NCBI GenBank assembly: GCA_963995505.1
Contig: OZ023180.1
Span: forward strand, 4,774,501-4,838,500
Source: Hypericum androsaemum
Lineage: Eukaryota; Streptophyta; Magnoliopsida; Malpighiales; Hypericaceae
Reading direction: 5' to 3'
DNA: 64,000 nt
The notes under the pieces are model-generated. The model ran no database searches, was not told where the DNA came from, and saw nothing but the letters and a program-made list of their open reading frames with translations. The position numbers and the translations under genes are program-made. Positions 11,830-20,681 of the stretch are shown one piece after another (positions within the stretch are counted from its first letter, which is position 1; each line of letters starts with the position of its first letter).

Positions 11830-12435
11830 GTGATTTTTGGAAAAATAACCATTGAAATTGAAATGAATCAATTTGGACATTTGGAACTTGAGGACACATT
11901 TGGATCAATGGGTTTAGTTCAAGGTGGCATGATCAATGCGTGGTTTGCATTATTTAGTGTAATGTTTTGGGAGATTTGGTTATTGAAAAATCACGCCATT
12001 TTTAAGGTAATAGATGCAATCGGGAGTTTTTTCTTCATACTACTCTATATCGCATTTATGAGTGGCTCCGTTAGTCGAACTCCATTACGTAGTTTGGCCA
12101 TCATGACCTTATTTTGTACATGGAGCCTTTTAGGTTGGGAAATTAGCCATGTAACTATTTACTACTTGGTGTAAATTTTGATATATATATATATATATAA
12201 TTAATTCATTAAAAAAATGAAATTGGACATTAAAAGTTTACTTTGAAGCTCCCTCTATGTCATATTGTATACATTCCTAGGCTTGCTAATAGGGTGGGGA
12301 TTGGCTAGCCAATGCCTCTAGACTTTTGCTTACTTTTGAGGATATAATCTATGATCCTCTGGTCTCAGCTCACCGACCTGCTTTTATTCGACTCTTATGA
12401 TTAATATAAAGTACTAGTTTTCATCCTTAAAAAAA
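11830..12435 (+). mobile_element. LINE 3'-end relic
   Basis: The frame 11830-12174 contains WFALFSVMFWEIWLLKNHAIF, similar to the segment after the zinc-finger region of plant LINE ORF2 (compare SIWLTRNNFLFEG in the LINE near 33.75 kb). A TA dinucleotide tract occurs at about 12181-12200. The relic appears to end in a short A-run at about 12429-12435. No target duplication was found. It lies upstream of the TMEM256-like gene. Confidence 0.55.
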
Positions 12436-13055
12436 GAGTTAGAAGCCGCAAGTAGGACCATCAGGTTCTCTACAAATAATAGAAAAATGCTCCCACGAAA
12501 GATACTACGAAATAGCTAACTAGTCCAAATACATAATTCTTCTAATATACTACTTTTTAAATGTGCCATTAAGTTTGCAACTTGCCCCACTAGCACTTTT
12601 TTTTTAAATTAATCGAAGACTCCAATCTCTTTATCTACTTGTCATACTTCTAGATTAGGTGAAGCGTGCGAATAAAAATAGTAAACAAAGTTTCCCGACA
12701 GTGCCTCTATAAGTTCCAAGAAAGATGCCTCAACACAGGCGTTGATAAAAGTCCCTACACTTGACTCTCGACACTATTAATTTAATTTTTCAGTTTAAAT
12801 TAAAAAAATTAATCGTTCTAAACTTTATAACGAGAATTTTTATCTACTTTTGTAATATAAGCATACCCGAATATGTATTAATTAATCTAATTGTATTCGT
12901 ATGCCGGGTAGGTTGCGACATTGACAACTAAGGAGAGTCGTCCATTTTTGAATAGGAAGAACTGGATAGCACATTCCGCAATTAGAAATCCTTATCAAAC
13001 GTGATTGAAGGACGCGAAATGACTAGTCGACATATCGGGAATAGCCTGCTTCCCC
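12436..13055. other. Intergenic, nothing recognised
   Basis: AT-rich DNA between transposon relics. I see no gene, terminal repeats or RNA gene. Confidence 0.5.
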
Positions 13056-13427
13056 TGTTAGAAATTCAGCAACCAAAAGAACAAAACGCACAAAGAATAC
13101 GGATACAAGAGATAACATGGTTCGGTCTAATGACTACGTCCACGGAAAGAAAATAAAATTTTTATTGATGAATCTGAGTCACAAAGCCATCCAAAACTTT
13201 TGGGTAACACATCCTTATATAATAGACGAACCCTTGTTGTATAAGAAACCTATCTAAGTCGCCCTCGGAGTCCAAAACAAGAGTCCGAGCAAAATAGGAA
13301 ACGGTTGTCGCTAGGTCCTCAAAAATCGTCCATTCTGTTTGCCACCCTTAGCGTTCACTAGAGGAGCTAACGTCCGCTAACTATGACCAATTTTCACCAT
13401 TTATGTTTTTCTCGACACTTTCCAACA
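13056..13427 (-). mobile_element. Solo LTR (372 bp), copia-like
   Basis: The element starts TGTTAGAAA and ends TTTCCAACA, imperfect inverted ends with TG...CA. It is flanked by TCCCC (13051-13055) and TCCTC (13428-13432), a 5-bp target duplication with one mismatch. The interior shares the phrase 'aatgactacgtc' and similar lead-in sequence with the LTRs of the 6.2-kb copia element at 19794-25946, so it probably belongs to a related family in the same orientation. No internal region is present. Confidence 0.65.
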
Positions 13428-13717
13428 TCCTCAAGTTAAACCATGACAAAACAACTCCGGAAGTTTTGGTCAATTATATTACCAAAAGTGGATGCTTGAA
13501 GATTTGAAAACAAATTTCTTTTGTCTCAATGTTCACATGGGTCCTTTAACCCAAAAAGATGTGCATAAGGGTCCAAAACATTCAATCAGTTGTTTAGTTT
13601 GATTTCAGTTCTTAAAAAAAACAATTTTCAAGTAACTTTGTGTATCGTTTGTTAAGATTAATTCCAATTACGTACAATGATTTTTTTGGCACTGAGTGTC
13701 AAACTACAACTCATCTT
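13428..13717. other. Intergenic, nothing recognised
   Basis: AT-rich spacer between a solo LTR and a Cassandra-type relic. No gene seen. Confidence 0.5.
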
Positions 13718-13908
13718 GTGATCTGATCGGTGATACTCACAGATAAACAAGAGTCTTTTTCAGTAGGTTCTCACATATTTTCTCATAAAGTTTCAGATTC
13801 ACTAATCGTAAAATTACTCAAGGTCAAAAACGCTTAACTTTATAGTTCTATCATGATGTTTGAAAAAAAAAATAAACTTTGGTGATATAAACAGTACAAT
13901 CTAATTCT
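13718..13908 (-). mobile_element. Second, more decayed Cassandra-type LTR relic
   Basis: It is colinear with 1574-1778: 'gtgatctgatcgg', 'cagataaacaagagtcttttt', 'tttctcataaa', then 'aaaacgcttaactttatagttct', which on the minus strand corresponds to the A-box half of 5S rRNA. This is the half that is poorly kept in the first copy. It ends with 'gatataaacagtac'. The box C half is nearly lost. Confidence 0.6.
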
Positions 13909-14060
13909 TAAACTTTTTTTAAACATATCTTGTTAAATATCAATAATATTTGTTTTATATAAAAAAATCTTAGGTTGTAAATATTAATAAACTCTACTAA
14001 TCAAAAGTTTAAAAATTTTGGACTTGGATCCACATAAAAATATAATTCCAATTTTTTTGA

Positions 14061-15301
14061 CACTTGGACCATCTTTTTTTTTTGACACGTAAACAACGTA
14101 ATTCATTCATCTTCAAACGGACAATCTTGGTACAGTAGGAGGCGAAGACCCTCTAGATGTTGAGAGAGCCAATTGGACGCACAAAATCCGGACCGCATCC
14201 TAGTCGCAATCGAATTGACTACCTCATTCATACATCTAGGAATAAATCTAAGAGTACGTATTGGCAACATAGCTAGCAAGAACTATGCTCTAATAGCCTC
14301 GTTCTCACTATGCCAATCCAACGAAGAGGAAAGGCAGTTAACATAGTCAACCACCAACTTGCAATCAGATTGGATGAGCGTAGTGGTGGTGGCGAAGTTG
14401 CCCACAACAAGATCAAGAGCCAAGAGGGGAGCTCGGCTTCTAGAGAGGATCTTGCTCGAGAGGTAGTAGATTGACCACTTATAATGTGGCCTTGGTGGTT
14501 TCTAGCCATTCTAGCTTGTTGGGTATGGAATCTGAGGATGTCTCGAAAGTTGATTGATTAGGTTTGGAGCCCGAGGATGCTCGAGGAATCAATCGAGTCA
14601 AGAATCGAGTGAAGACTTTGAGGACATCAGAGGAGTAGTGCGGTTCGAGTGAAGAGCTAGAAGATGATCGGGGGTGACGATCGGGTCGAGAAGTGGAGTC
14701 GAGAGAGCGAAACGAGCAAGGCGGGCCGGGTCGTGAAGACCCGGCGCCCGCCAAGCCAAAAGGCTGAGTGCGACTTTGGCGCCTGCCAGACATTGTGCAC
14801 CCGAAAACTCCTGGACTCTAATTGGCGCCCGCCAAGTAGCCCACAAAAGTAAATTTTTGGTGGACAAGTTTGCCCCTCCCGACCCAATAATCCTTGTAGG
14901 GTTTGTGGCATTATAAATACCCATTGTAAGCCTCATTTGAGGTGTTGCAAAGTGTTGTAAAGCCAAGTGAGTGGCTAGAGAGAAAGGGAGAGAACCCAAA
15001 GTGAGAGTGAGTGCCAAGAGTGTGGCTTTCATTGTAAGAGCAAGTGAAGCTCAAGAGTGTGAAGATAGTGAAATCTCTCCTGGCTTGATAGCCTCCGGAA
15101 GTAGACGTTCTCGTCGAACCGGGTGAACAAATACTTGTGTATTTCCTTGTGCTTTCCTTTGTGTTTGTGTTTGTGAGCTCGTTCTTTTTGTGGTATTCGT
15201 GGTTTGCTCGTGTACTTATGTGTTCGTTGCGTTGCTTGGGTCCACGGGAGGTGGGTATTTTTTCCCAACATAGCTAGCTTCTGATCTTCACTTGGACCAT
15301 C
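14061..15301 (-). mobile_element. 5'-truncated LINE with 13-bp target duplication, split by a solo LTR
   Basis: The 13-base sequence CACTTGGACCATC occurs at 14061-14073 and again at 15289-15301. Next to the left copy is a T-run (14074-14083), the poly(A) tail of a minus-strand LINE. Upstream on the minus strand the translation keeps RNase H-like pieces (SRARSSLEAEL, then a Ser-Asp-Cys-Lys run), as at the C-terminus of L1-type ORF2. Without the solo LTR and its duplicated TAGCT, only about 456 bases of LINE remain. It is therefore a strongly 5'-truncated insertion, typical of target-primed reverse transcription. Confidence 0.85.
14517..15270 (+). mobile_element. Solo LTR (754 bp) inside the truncated LINE
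   Basis: Begins TGTTGGG and ends CCCAACA, perfect 7-bp inverted ends. The identical 5-bp duplication TAGCT lies at 14512-14516 and 15271-15275. A TATA-like 'cattataaatacc' near 14908 sets the plus orientation. The GC-rich U3 carries three GGCGCC-type near-palindromes (about 14743, 14778 and 14824). The long minus-strand frames across it are not genes. It arose by LTR-LTR recombination of a full element that landed in the LINE. Confidence 0.88.
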
Positions 15302-15947
15302 TTCGAATGAGACGATTTGTTGTATTGATAGATTGGTTAGGACACATCATTCATGCAGTTTTTTAATAATAATTTTGCAGTAAAACTAGTGTCACAATTA
15401 AGCACGTTCATAGTCTTTGAACAGACGACAATGGTTGAGGATTGAAGTGGACAATGGGAACGAATTTTTTTTAATGAAAACTGGATCCAAATTAAGATTC
15501 GTGTCTAGATCGACATTAAAGAGTCTGGTAGGACCCACATGAGACCCAGTGTAGAAATCAAAGAATAAGTTCTTGGTATTATGTATTAATTATTTATGGA
15601 TGCCATTTTCTCCTTCCATGTTCTCTTCCATGATTTCTTCCATATTTTTCATGTTCTCCTCCATGATTCCCATGATCTCCATAAAGCAAGCTTAGTGGGT
15701 TAGTAGCGTAGCGTAGCAGAATCGAAGTGTTAAATCTGGGTAATATAAGGGTTAATCCAACCATTCGTGACTTCCGTCAACGAGATGGAGGTTTGTCCTA
15801 AGGAGGACGGCCAGCCAAGGGCGGAAAGATCAGCTAGGAACCAAAGGACGCACCCTAAGATGGTAGACAATGTCTGGATGAATCTGATTGTATTTGTGAG
15901 TGCTCTTTATTACATAAACATTCCCCTTTTATAAGGTTCATAAGGGA

Positions 15948-16155
15948 AACGGGAATACATTCATAAATGCACAAGGATACATGCATTAAACCTTGAAAGG
16001 TCACTTATTATTAACTAAGCTCATTAATTAGAAGACTTTGAAAGTTTTTTATTCATTATGACAGCTAGAGGAAGCACTTGGACACCCAATCCTTATTGGG
16101 ATGCACTTGGACGCCTTGTTATTAGGTGGATGCTCTTGGACGTCCCTACGGCATC
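15948..16155 (-). repeat. U3 segment of gypsy B, copy in the 3' LTR
   Basis: These 208 bases match 16855-17062 with only a few differences. The shared block includes three related sub-repeats of the phrase 'cttggacgcc/gtcc'. This is the resident copy, directly adjoining the polypurine tract. Confidence 0.85.
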
Positions 16156-16854
16156 CTCCCCTCCTTAGAAACAAGCTAGTCTTGAGTGGCCAGCCTTGAT
16201 GGTGATGGAAGTGGGTCGAAGTAAGGTGTCAAGTCAGCAACATTGAATGTCTTGGACACACCAAGCTCTTCAGGAAGATCAACAACATAGGCGTTATCAT
16301 TGACCGTCTTAAAATCTTGTAAGGTCCATACTTCTTAGGCTGAAGTTTTCCACCCATATTGGCAGGCATTCGCTCCTTCCTGAAATAAACCATGACTTCC
16401 TCACCAGACTGAAATATTTGCACACGTCAATGGCGATCAACACGAGCCTTCTCCTTTAGATAAGTAGCTTCCAACCTCTTCTTGACTACTTCCAACATGG
16501 AGTTCACGTGCTCGGCATAAGTCACAGCTGCCTGATTAGCACGAGTTGGCTTAGAGACTGACGAAATATCCACCAAGTGATTCGGGACCTTGGTGTAGAC
16601 TAAGGAGAACGGAGAGTGTCCCGTAGACCTGTGAACAGCTCTGTTGTATGCAAACTCAGCTATAGGCAAGGCCAAGTCCTATTGACGCTGCCTCTCATGA
16701 CAAAGACTCCGCAAGAGACTTCAAAGTGTGCGGTTTGTAGCTTCAGTTTGCCCATCAGTTTGAGGACGAGCGGTGGTGCTAAATTGCAAGGTTGCATCAA
16801 ACATCCGCCACAAAGTCTTCCAAAAGCTTGCAAGGAACTTTGTGTCCCGATCAG

Positions 16855-17062
16855 AACGGGAATACATTCATAAATGCACAAGGATACATGCATTAAACCT
16901 TGAAAAGTCACTTATTATTAACTCAAATTATTAATTAGAAGACTTTGAAAGTTTTTTATTCATTATGACAGCTAGAGGAAGCACTTGGACGCCCAATCCT
17001 TATTGGGATGCACTTGGACGCCTTGTTATTAGGTGGATGCTCTTGGACGTCCCTACGGCATC
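16855..17062 (-). repeat. U3 segment of gypsy B, displaced copy inside integrase
   Basis: Second copy of the U3 block. It sits exactly where the catalytic core of integrase should be: zinc-binding domain sequence stops at 17064 and integrase sequence resumes (DRDTKF-like region) below 16855. The block and the missing core are equivalent in position, so this looks like a replacement rather than a simple insertion. Confidence 0.8.
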
Positions 17063-17906
17063 ATTGGTAAAGGCGTATACAATCCTGTGTTTTGCACGGC
17101 ACCCTTAGTCTCTTGGCATACACGGCAATGCTTCACCACCTTGCCAACTTCTTGACCCATCTTTGGCCAATAGAAACGTTCAACCAAGGCAGCCAGAGTC
17201 TTGTCTCGACCTAAATGAGCAGAAAGTCCACCACCATGCATCTCCCAAACTGGGTGATCTCGCAACGATGTCTTGGGAATGCAAAGCTGATTCCCTTTCA
17301 TCAGAAATCCATCATGCACAAAATAGTCACCATGGCCAATTCCATTCTTGCATGTCAACCAAATCTCAGAAAAATCTGCATCTTCAGCATACGAATCACG
17401 CAAACAATCAAAAGCTGTAATTGATCCCCTCAATTCAGTAAGTAGAGTGACTCTCCTACTCAAAGCATCAGCAACAACATTCTGCGTTCCACTCTTATGT
17501 GTGATTCAGAAAGGAAATTTATGTAAGTAAGTGGACCAACGAGCATGCATATGATTGGATAACTTATATTGATCATTCAAAAATTTGAGAGCTCTATGAT
17601 CCGTGTATAGGACAAATTCCTTACCAACCAAGTAATGTTCCCAATTCTTCAAGGCACGGAACACAGCATAGAACTCCTTCTCGTAAGTTGTCCAAGTCTG
17701 CCTATGATCACTTAGCTTCTCGCTAAAATAGGCAATGGGACGCCTCTCCTGAGACAACACAGCCCCTATGCCAAGTCCGGAAGCATCCACATCCACTTCA
17801 AAAAGTTTCCCAAAATTAGGTAAGGCAAGCATGGGTGCTGAAATTAGTGCTTCCTTGAGTTGTTGGAAAGCACGCTCTGCCTCTCCACCCCACACGAAAG
17901 GCACTT

Positions 17907-17918
17907 GCTCTGATACCA
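17907..17918 (-). other. Primer-binding site of gypsy B (initiator Met-tRNA type)
   Basis: On the minus strand this reads TGGTATCAGAGC, the common plant retrotransposon primer-binding site complementary to the 3' end of initiator Met tRNA. It directly abuts RNase H coding sequence (EQVPFVWGG...), showing that gag through RT was deleted. Confidence 0.85.
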
Positions 17919-18473
17919 CTTAGCGTAGCGTAGCGGAATCGAAGTGTTAAATCTGGGTAATATGAGGGTTAATCCAACCATTCGTGACTTCCGTCAACGA
18001 GATGGAGGTTTGTCCTAAGGAGGACGGCCAGCCAAGGGCGGAAAGATCAGCTAGGAACCAAGGGACGCACCCTAAGATGGTAGACAATGTCTGGATGAAT
18101 CTAATTTTGGCTATTCATGAAGCAAGTCGGGAATGTGTTTGGTTGAGATCTATTGTCCAACACATTCGAGAATTATGTGGATTACCTTTTCAAAAAAGAA
18201 TACCTACAACCTTATACGAAGACAATGCTGCATGCATTGCACAATTGAAAGACAGGTATATTAAAGGTGATCTCCAAAATTCTTTTTCACACATGAACTT
18301 CAAAAGAATGGGGAGATAAGTGTTCAACAGATTCGTTCAAGTGACAATTTGGCAGATCTATTCACGAAATCTCTGCCCACTACAGTTTTTGAGAAGCATG
18401 TTTGTAATATTGGTCTGAGATGACTCAGGGATCTCAAGTGATGCATACATGAGGGGGATATATCATTTTACAC

Positions 18474-18621
18474 TGTACTCTTTTTCCTTAACCACGGTTT
18501 TGTCCCAATGGGTTTACCGGGTAAGGTTTTAACGAGGCAGTAATTTTATGATTATGTACTCTTTTTCCTTTGATTAGGATTTTTCCCATAGGGTTTTTCC
18601 TAATAAGGTTTTAATGAGGCA
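18474..18621 (+). repeat. Two tandem ~66-bp units before the copia A polypurine tract
   Basis: Units at 18474-18539 and 18555-18621 both begin TGTACTCTTTTTCCTT and end AAGGTTTTAAYGAGGCA, with about three quarters identity. They lie between the end of RNase H and the 3' LTR. Similar repeated units upstream of the polypurine tract occur in several plant copia families as I recall. Confidence 0.75.
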
Positions 18622-18927
18622 TATTATTCAAATGGCATCCAAGGGAGAGTATTATGTATTAATTATTTATGGATATCATTTCCTCCCTCCATGTTCTCCA
18701 TGTTCTCCTCCATGATTCCCATGATCTCTATAAAGCAAGCTTAGTGGGTTAGTGTGTTCCTCCATGTTCGCCATCCACCTTCTTCATTTAGCCTATAAAT
18801 AGAACTCATTGTATTACCATTAAGGAGATTCTTGATCTATTAATGAGAAGTTCATATTCTCATCTCTTATTCTTTTTCTCTCTACTTGTGACTATTGATT
18901 ATTTCCGATAAAGTTCATAACACTTGG

Positions 18928-19788
18928 AAGGCTCCCGAGCTTTTAAACAATAAAAATTTTGAATTTATTTTAAATTTTATGAATAAAAAAATATTATTAG
19001 AGAGATTTATTTCACATATAAAATTGAGAGTCGCTCAATTTGAAATAATGGAAGTTAAAAAATTTAACAATGTATTGTTTGCGTAACAAAAAAAGTTGTA
19101 TAAGGTTGATTACTTAAAATGCATGTTTGTTTAAAAACAAAATTTATTGTTGTAATTTCATTTTCCCTAGAAAAATTGTGGCCTGCCAATCCAATAAACA
19201 ATTATTAAACAACATTTAAATCTGTAGACGCTGAAGAAACCGACTTGTCTGCATAATAACCGGTAGCCCTGGCACTGAAGCAATCACTGTCTTAAACGAT
19301 ACATAATTCGCTGGAAAATTAAAGTAACGACAAAAACAAAAGTTTAAGATTATTACAAGAGGTCATAGTCTTATTATTGTATTCCACCAAAAATAAAACA
19401 GTATTTGTGTTTTGTCCCAATCTGATTTGGTTCCACGAAATTGATTGGCCAAAATCGGAGGCATGGTGTTGGAATTTATATCTATTATGAACTTTAATTT
19501 CCAGTATAATATTGCACGGGCCATGCGTGCTAAATTTTTTATGGCCCCTCATGTAAGGGATTGCCTTTTTGGGTTTGAGATTTGGATTTGACCAATTGGG
19601 TATCCATTGTCGTGTTTATATAGTACATGAATAATTCGCATAATCTTTTAGTTTGTTTTTTTGGTGACATAATATTTTAATTTGCTACAAGAAAGGTTTT
19701 GATATCCTTGGGGTTCATATAGCATTTAAAAAAAATCAAATGACAAGTTATAGGTCGTCGATATGATCCGTTATAATATTTTTTTAAC
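18928..19788. other. Intergenic between two copia elements
   Basis: AT-rich. The short frames at 18895-19086 and 19319-19552 have no recognisable domain. No gene or transposon end is seen. Confidence 0.5.
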
Positions 19789-20681
19789 AAATTTGTTGGG
19801 AAACAAATAATAAGCCAACAATCAAGAAGAACGAAATCGAAATGAAGAGAACACAAGATTTTGTAACTCAGTTTGTTAAGAATGACTACGTCTGGGGGCG
19901 TGCCAAGCCACGATTTTTTCTCTAAGTTATTTCTGCATCACTACACTTTTTGTCATACATTACAATGAGTATTACATGAGTTTATATATAGGAGCAACTC
20001 TAAATATAGTTGGGATCCTGAAAAAGGCAAAACATGAAACGATTTAAGCCTGTGCAGACGAGACTGGCGGCCATTAATCACCTAGCGCCCGCTAGGTCCC
20101 CGAATCCGAGAGTTTCTGCTAGCCCCTTGGCGATCGCCAGTCCCTTGGCGGCCGCCAGCTCCTTCAACTCCAAAACGCGTCGGGCACTCGTCGGGCCCCT
20201 TGGCGAGTGCGGGTACTCTTGCGTAGTTTTCACTCGATCATCCAATGTCTTCTTCGAGCACCTAACATGCTCCATAACCCAACAATCTCTCACCTGGAGA
20301 TTGACCTCATCATCAGTCACTTTTCACTAGATGACCCTCTTCTCTACTTAGCACGCATAGCCTTTTCTCAATTCACTAGGCCAGCTAAAGCTATGTTCAG
20401 CTTCAGCTTCTCCAAGATAACCACATTGGTCAACATATATGAATGATTCACGCTTCCTTGAATCTTCTCAAGCTGTAAGATTTTCCTCTCCAAGAGATGT
20501 CGTATATAGTGATACCTCAACTCAATGTGGTTAGTCCTTGAGGAAAAGCAAAATTATTTGCCAAGTGAATCGCATTGTGTCTGTCACTGTGGAGTACATT
20601 GTCCTTCTACTCCTTTCCCAACTCACCAAAAAAAACTGCAACCATACCATCTCTTTGCTCTCTTTCCTTTACTACCGTATA

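Larger units (their letters stand above)
15705..18103 (-). mobile_element. Rearranged Ty3/gypsy element B nested in copia A
   Basis: Minus-strand parts in order: truncated 5' LTR (about 17922-18103), PBS 17907-17918, RNase H (17506-17907), integrase zinc-binding part (17064-17463), a copy of U3 (16855-17062), the end of integrase (about 16427-16854), integrase C-terminal fragments (16229-16423), a polypurine tract (16155-16166) and the 3' LTR (about 15705-16153). Gag, protease and RT are absent. RNase H retains [13 protein letters not shown] and [14 protein letters not shown]. The zinc-binding region retains HxxxxH and CRVCQETKG, and the end of integrase retains FAYNRAVHRSTGHSPF. No target duplication is visible, because the right end is fused into copia RNase H. 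Confidence 0.8.
15577..18922 (+). mobile_element. Defective Ty1/copia element A, interrupted by a gypsy element
   Basis: The 5-bp duplication CTTGG is at 15572-15576 and 18923-18927. The 3' LTR is 18650-18922 (273 bp, TATTATG...CATAACA). The 5' LTR is present only as 15577-15704 and then gives way to a gypsy element. Coding remains are limited to the end of RNase H (about 18104-18421: EASRECVWLRS, LYEDNAACIAQ, then a shifted frame with LADLFTKSLP). A purine-rich tract 'ccaagggagag' sits just before the 3' LTR. PBS, gag, protease, integrase and RT are missing. The reading frame at 17984-18319 spans the gypsy/copia junction and is an artefact. Confidence 0.85.

Noticed and set aside
14598..15032. 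144-residue minus-strand open frame
   Set aside because: It lies antisense within a solo LTR with clear ends and target duplication, and has no known domain.
17984..18319. 111-residue open frame at 17984-18319
   Set aside because: It runs across the junction of a gypsy LTR and copia RNase H, so it is a chance fusion and not a gene.
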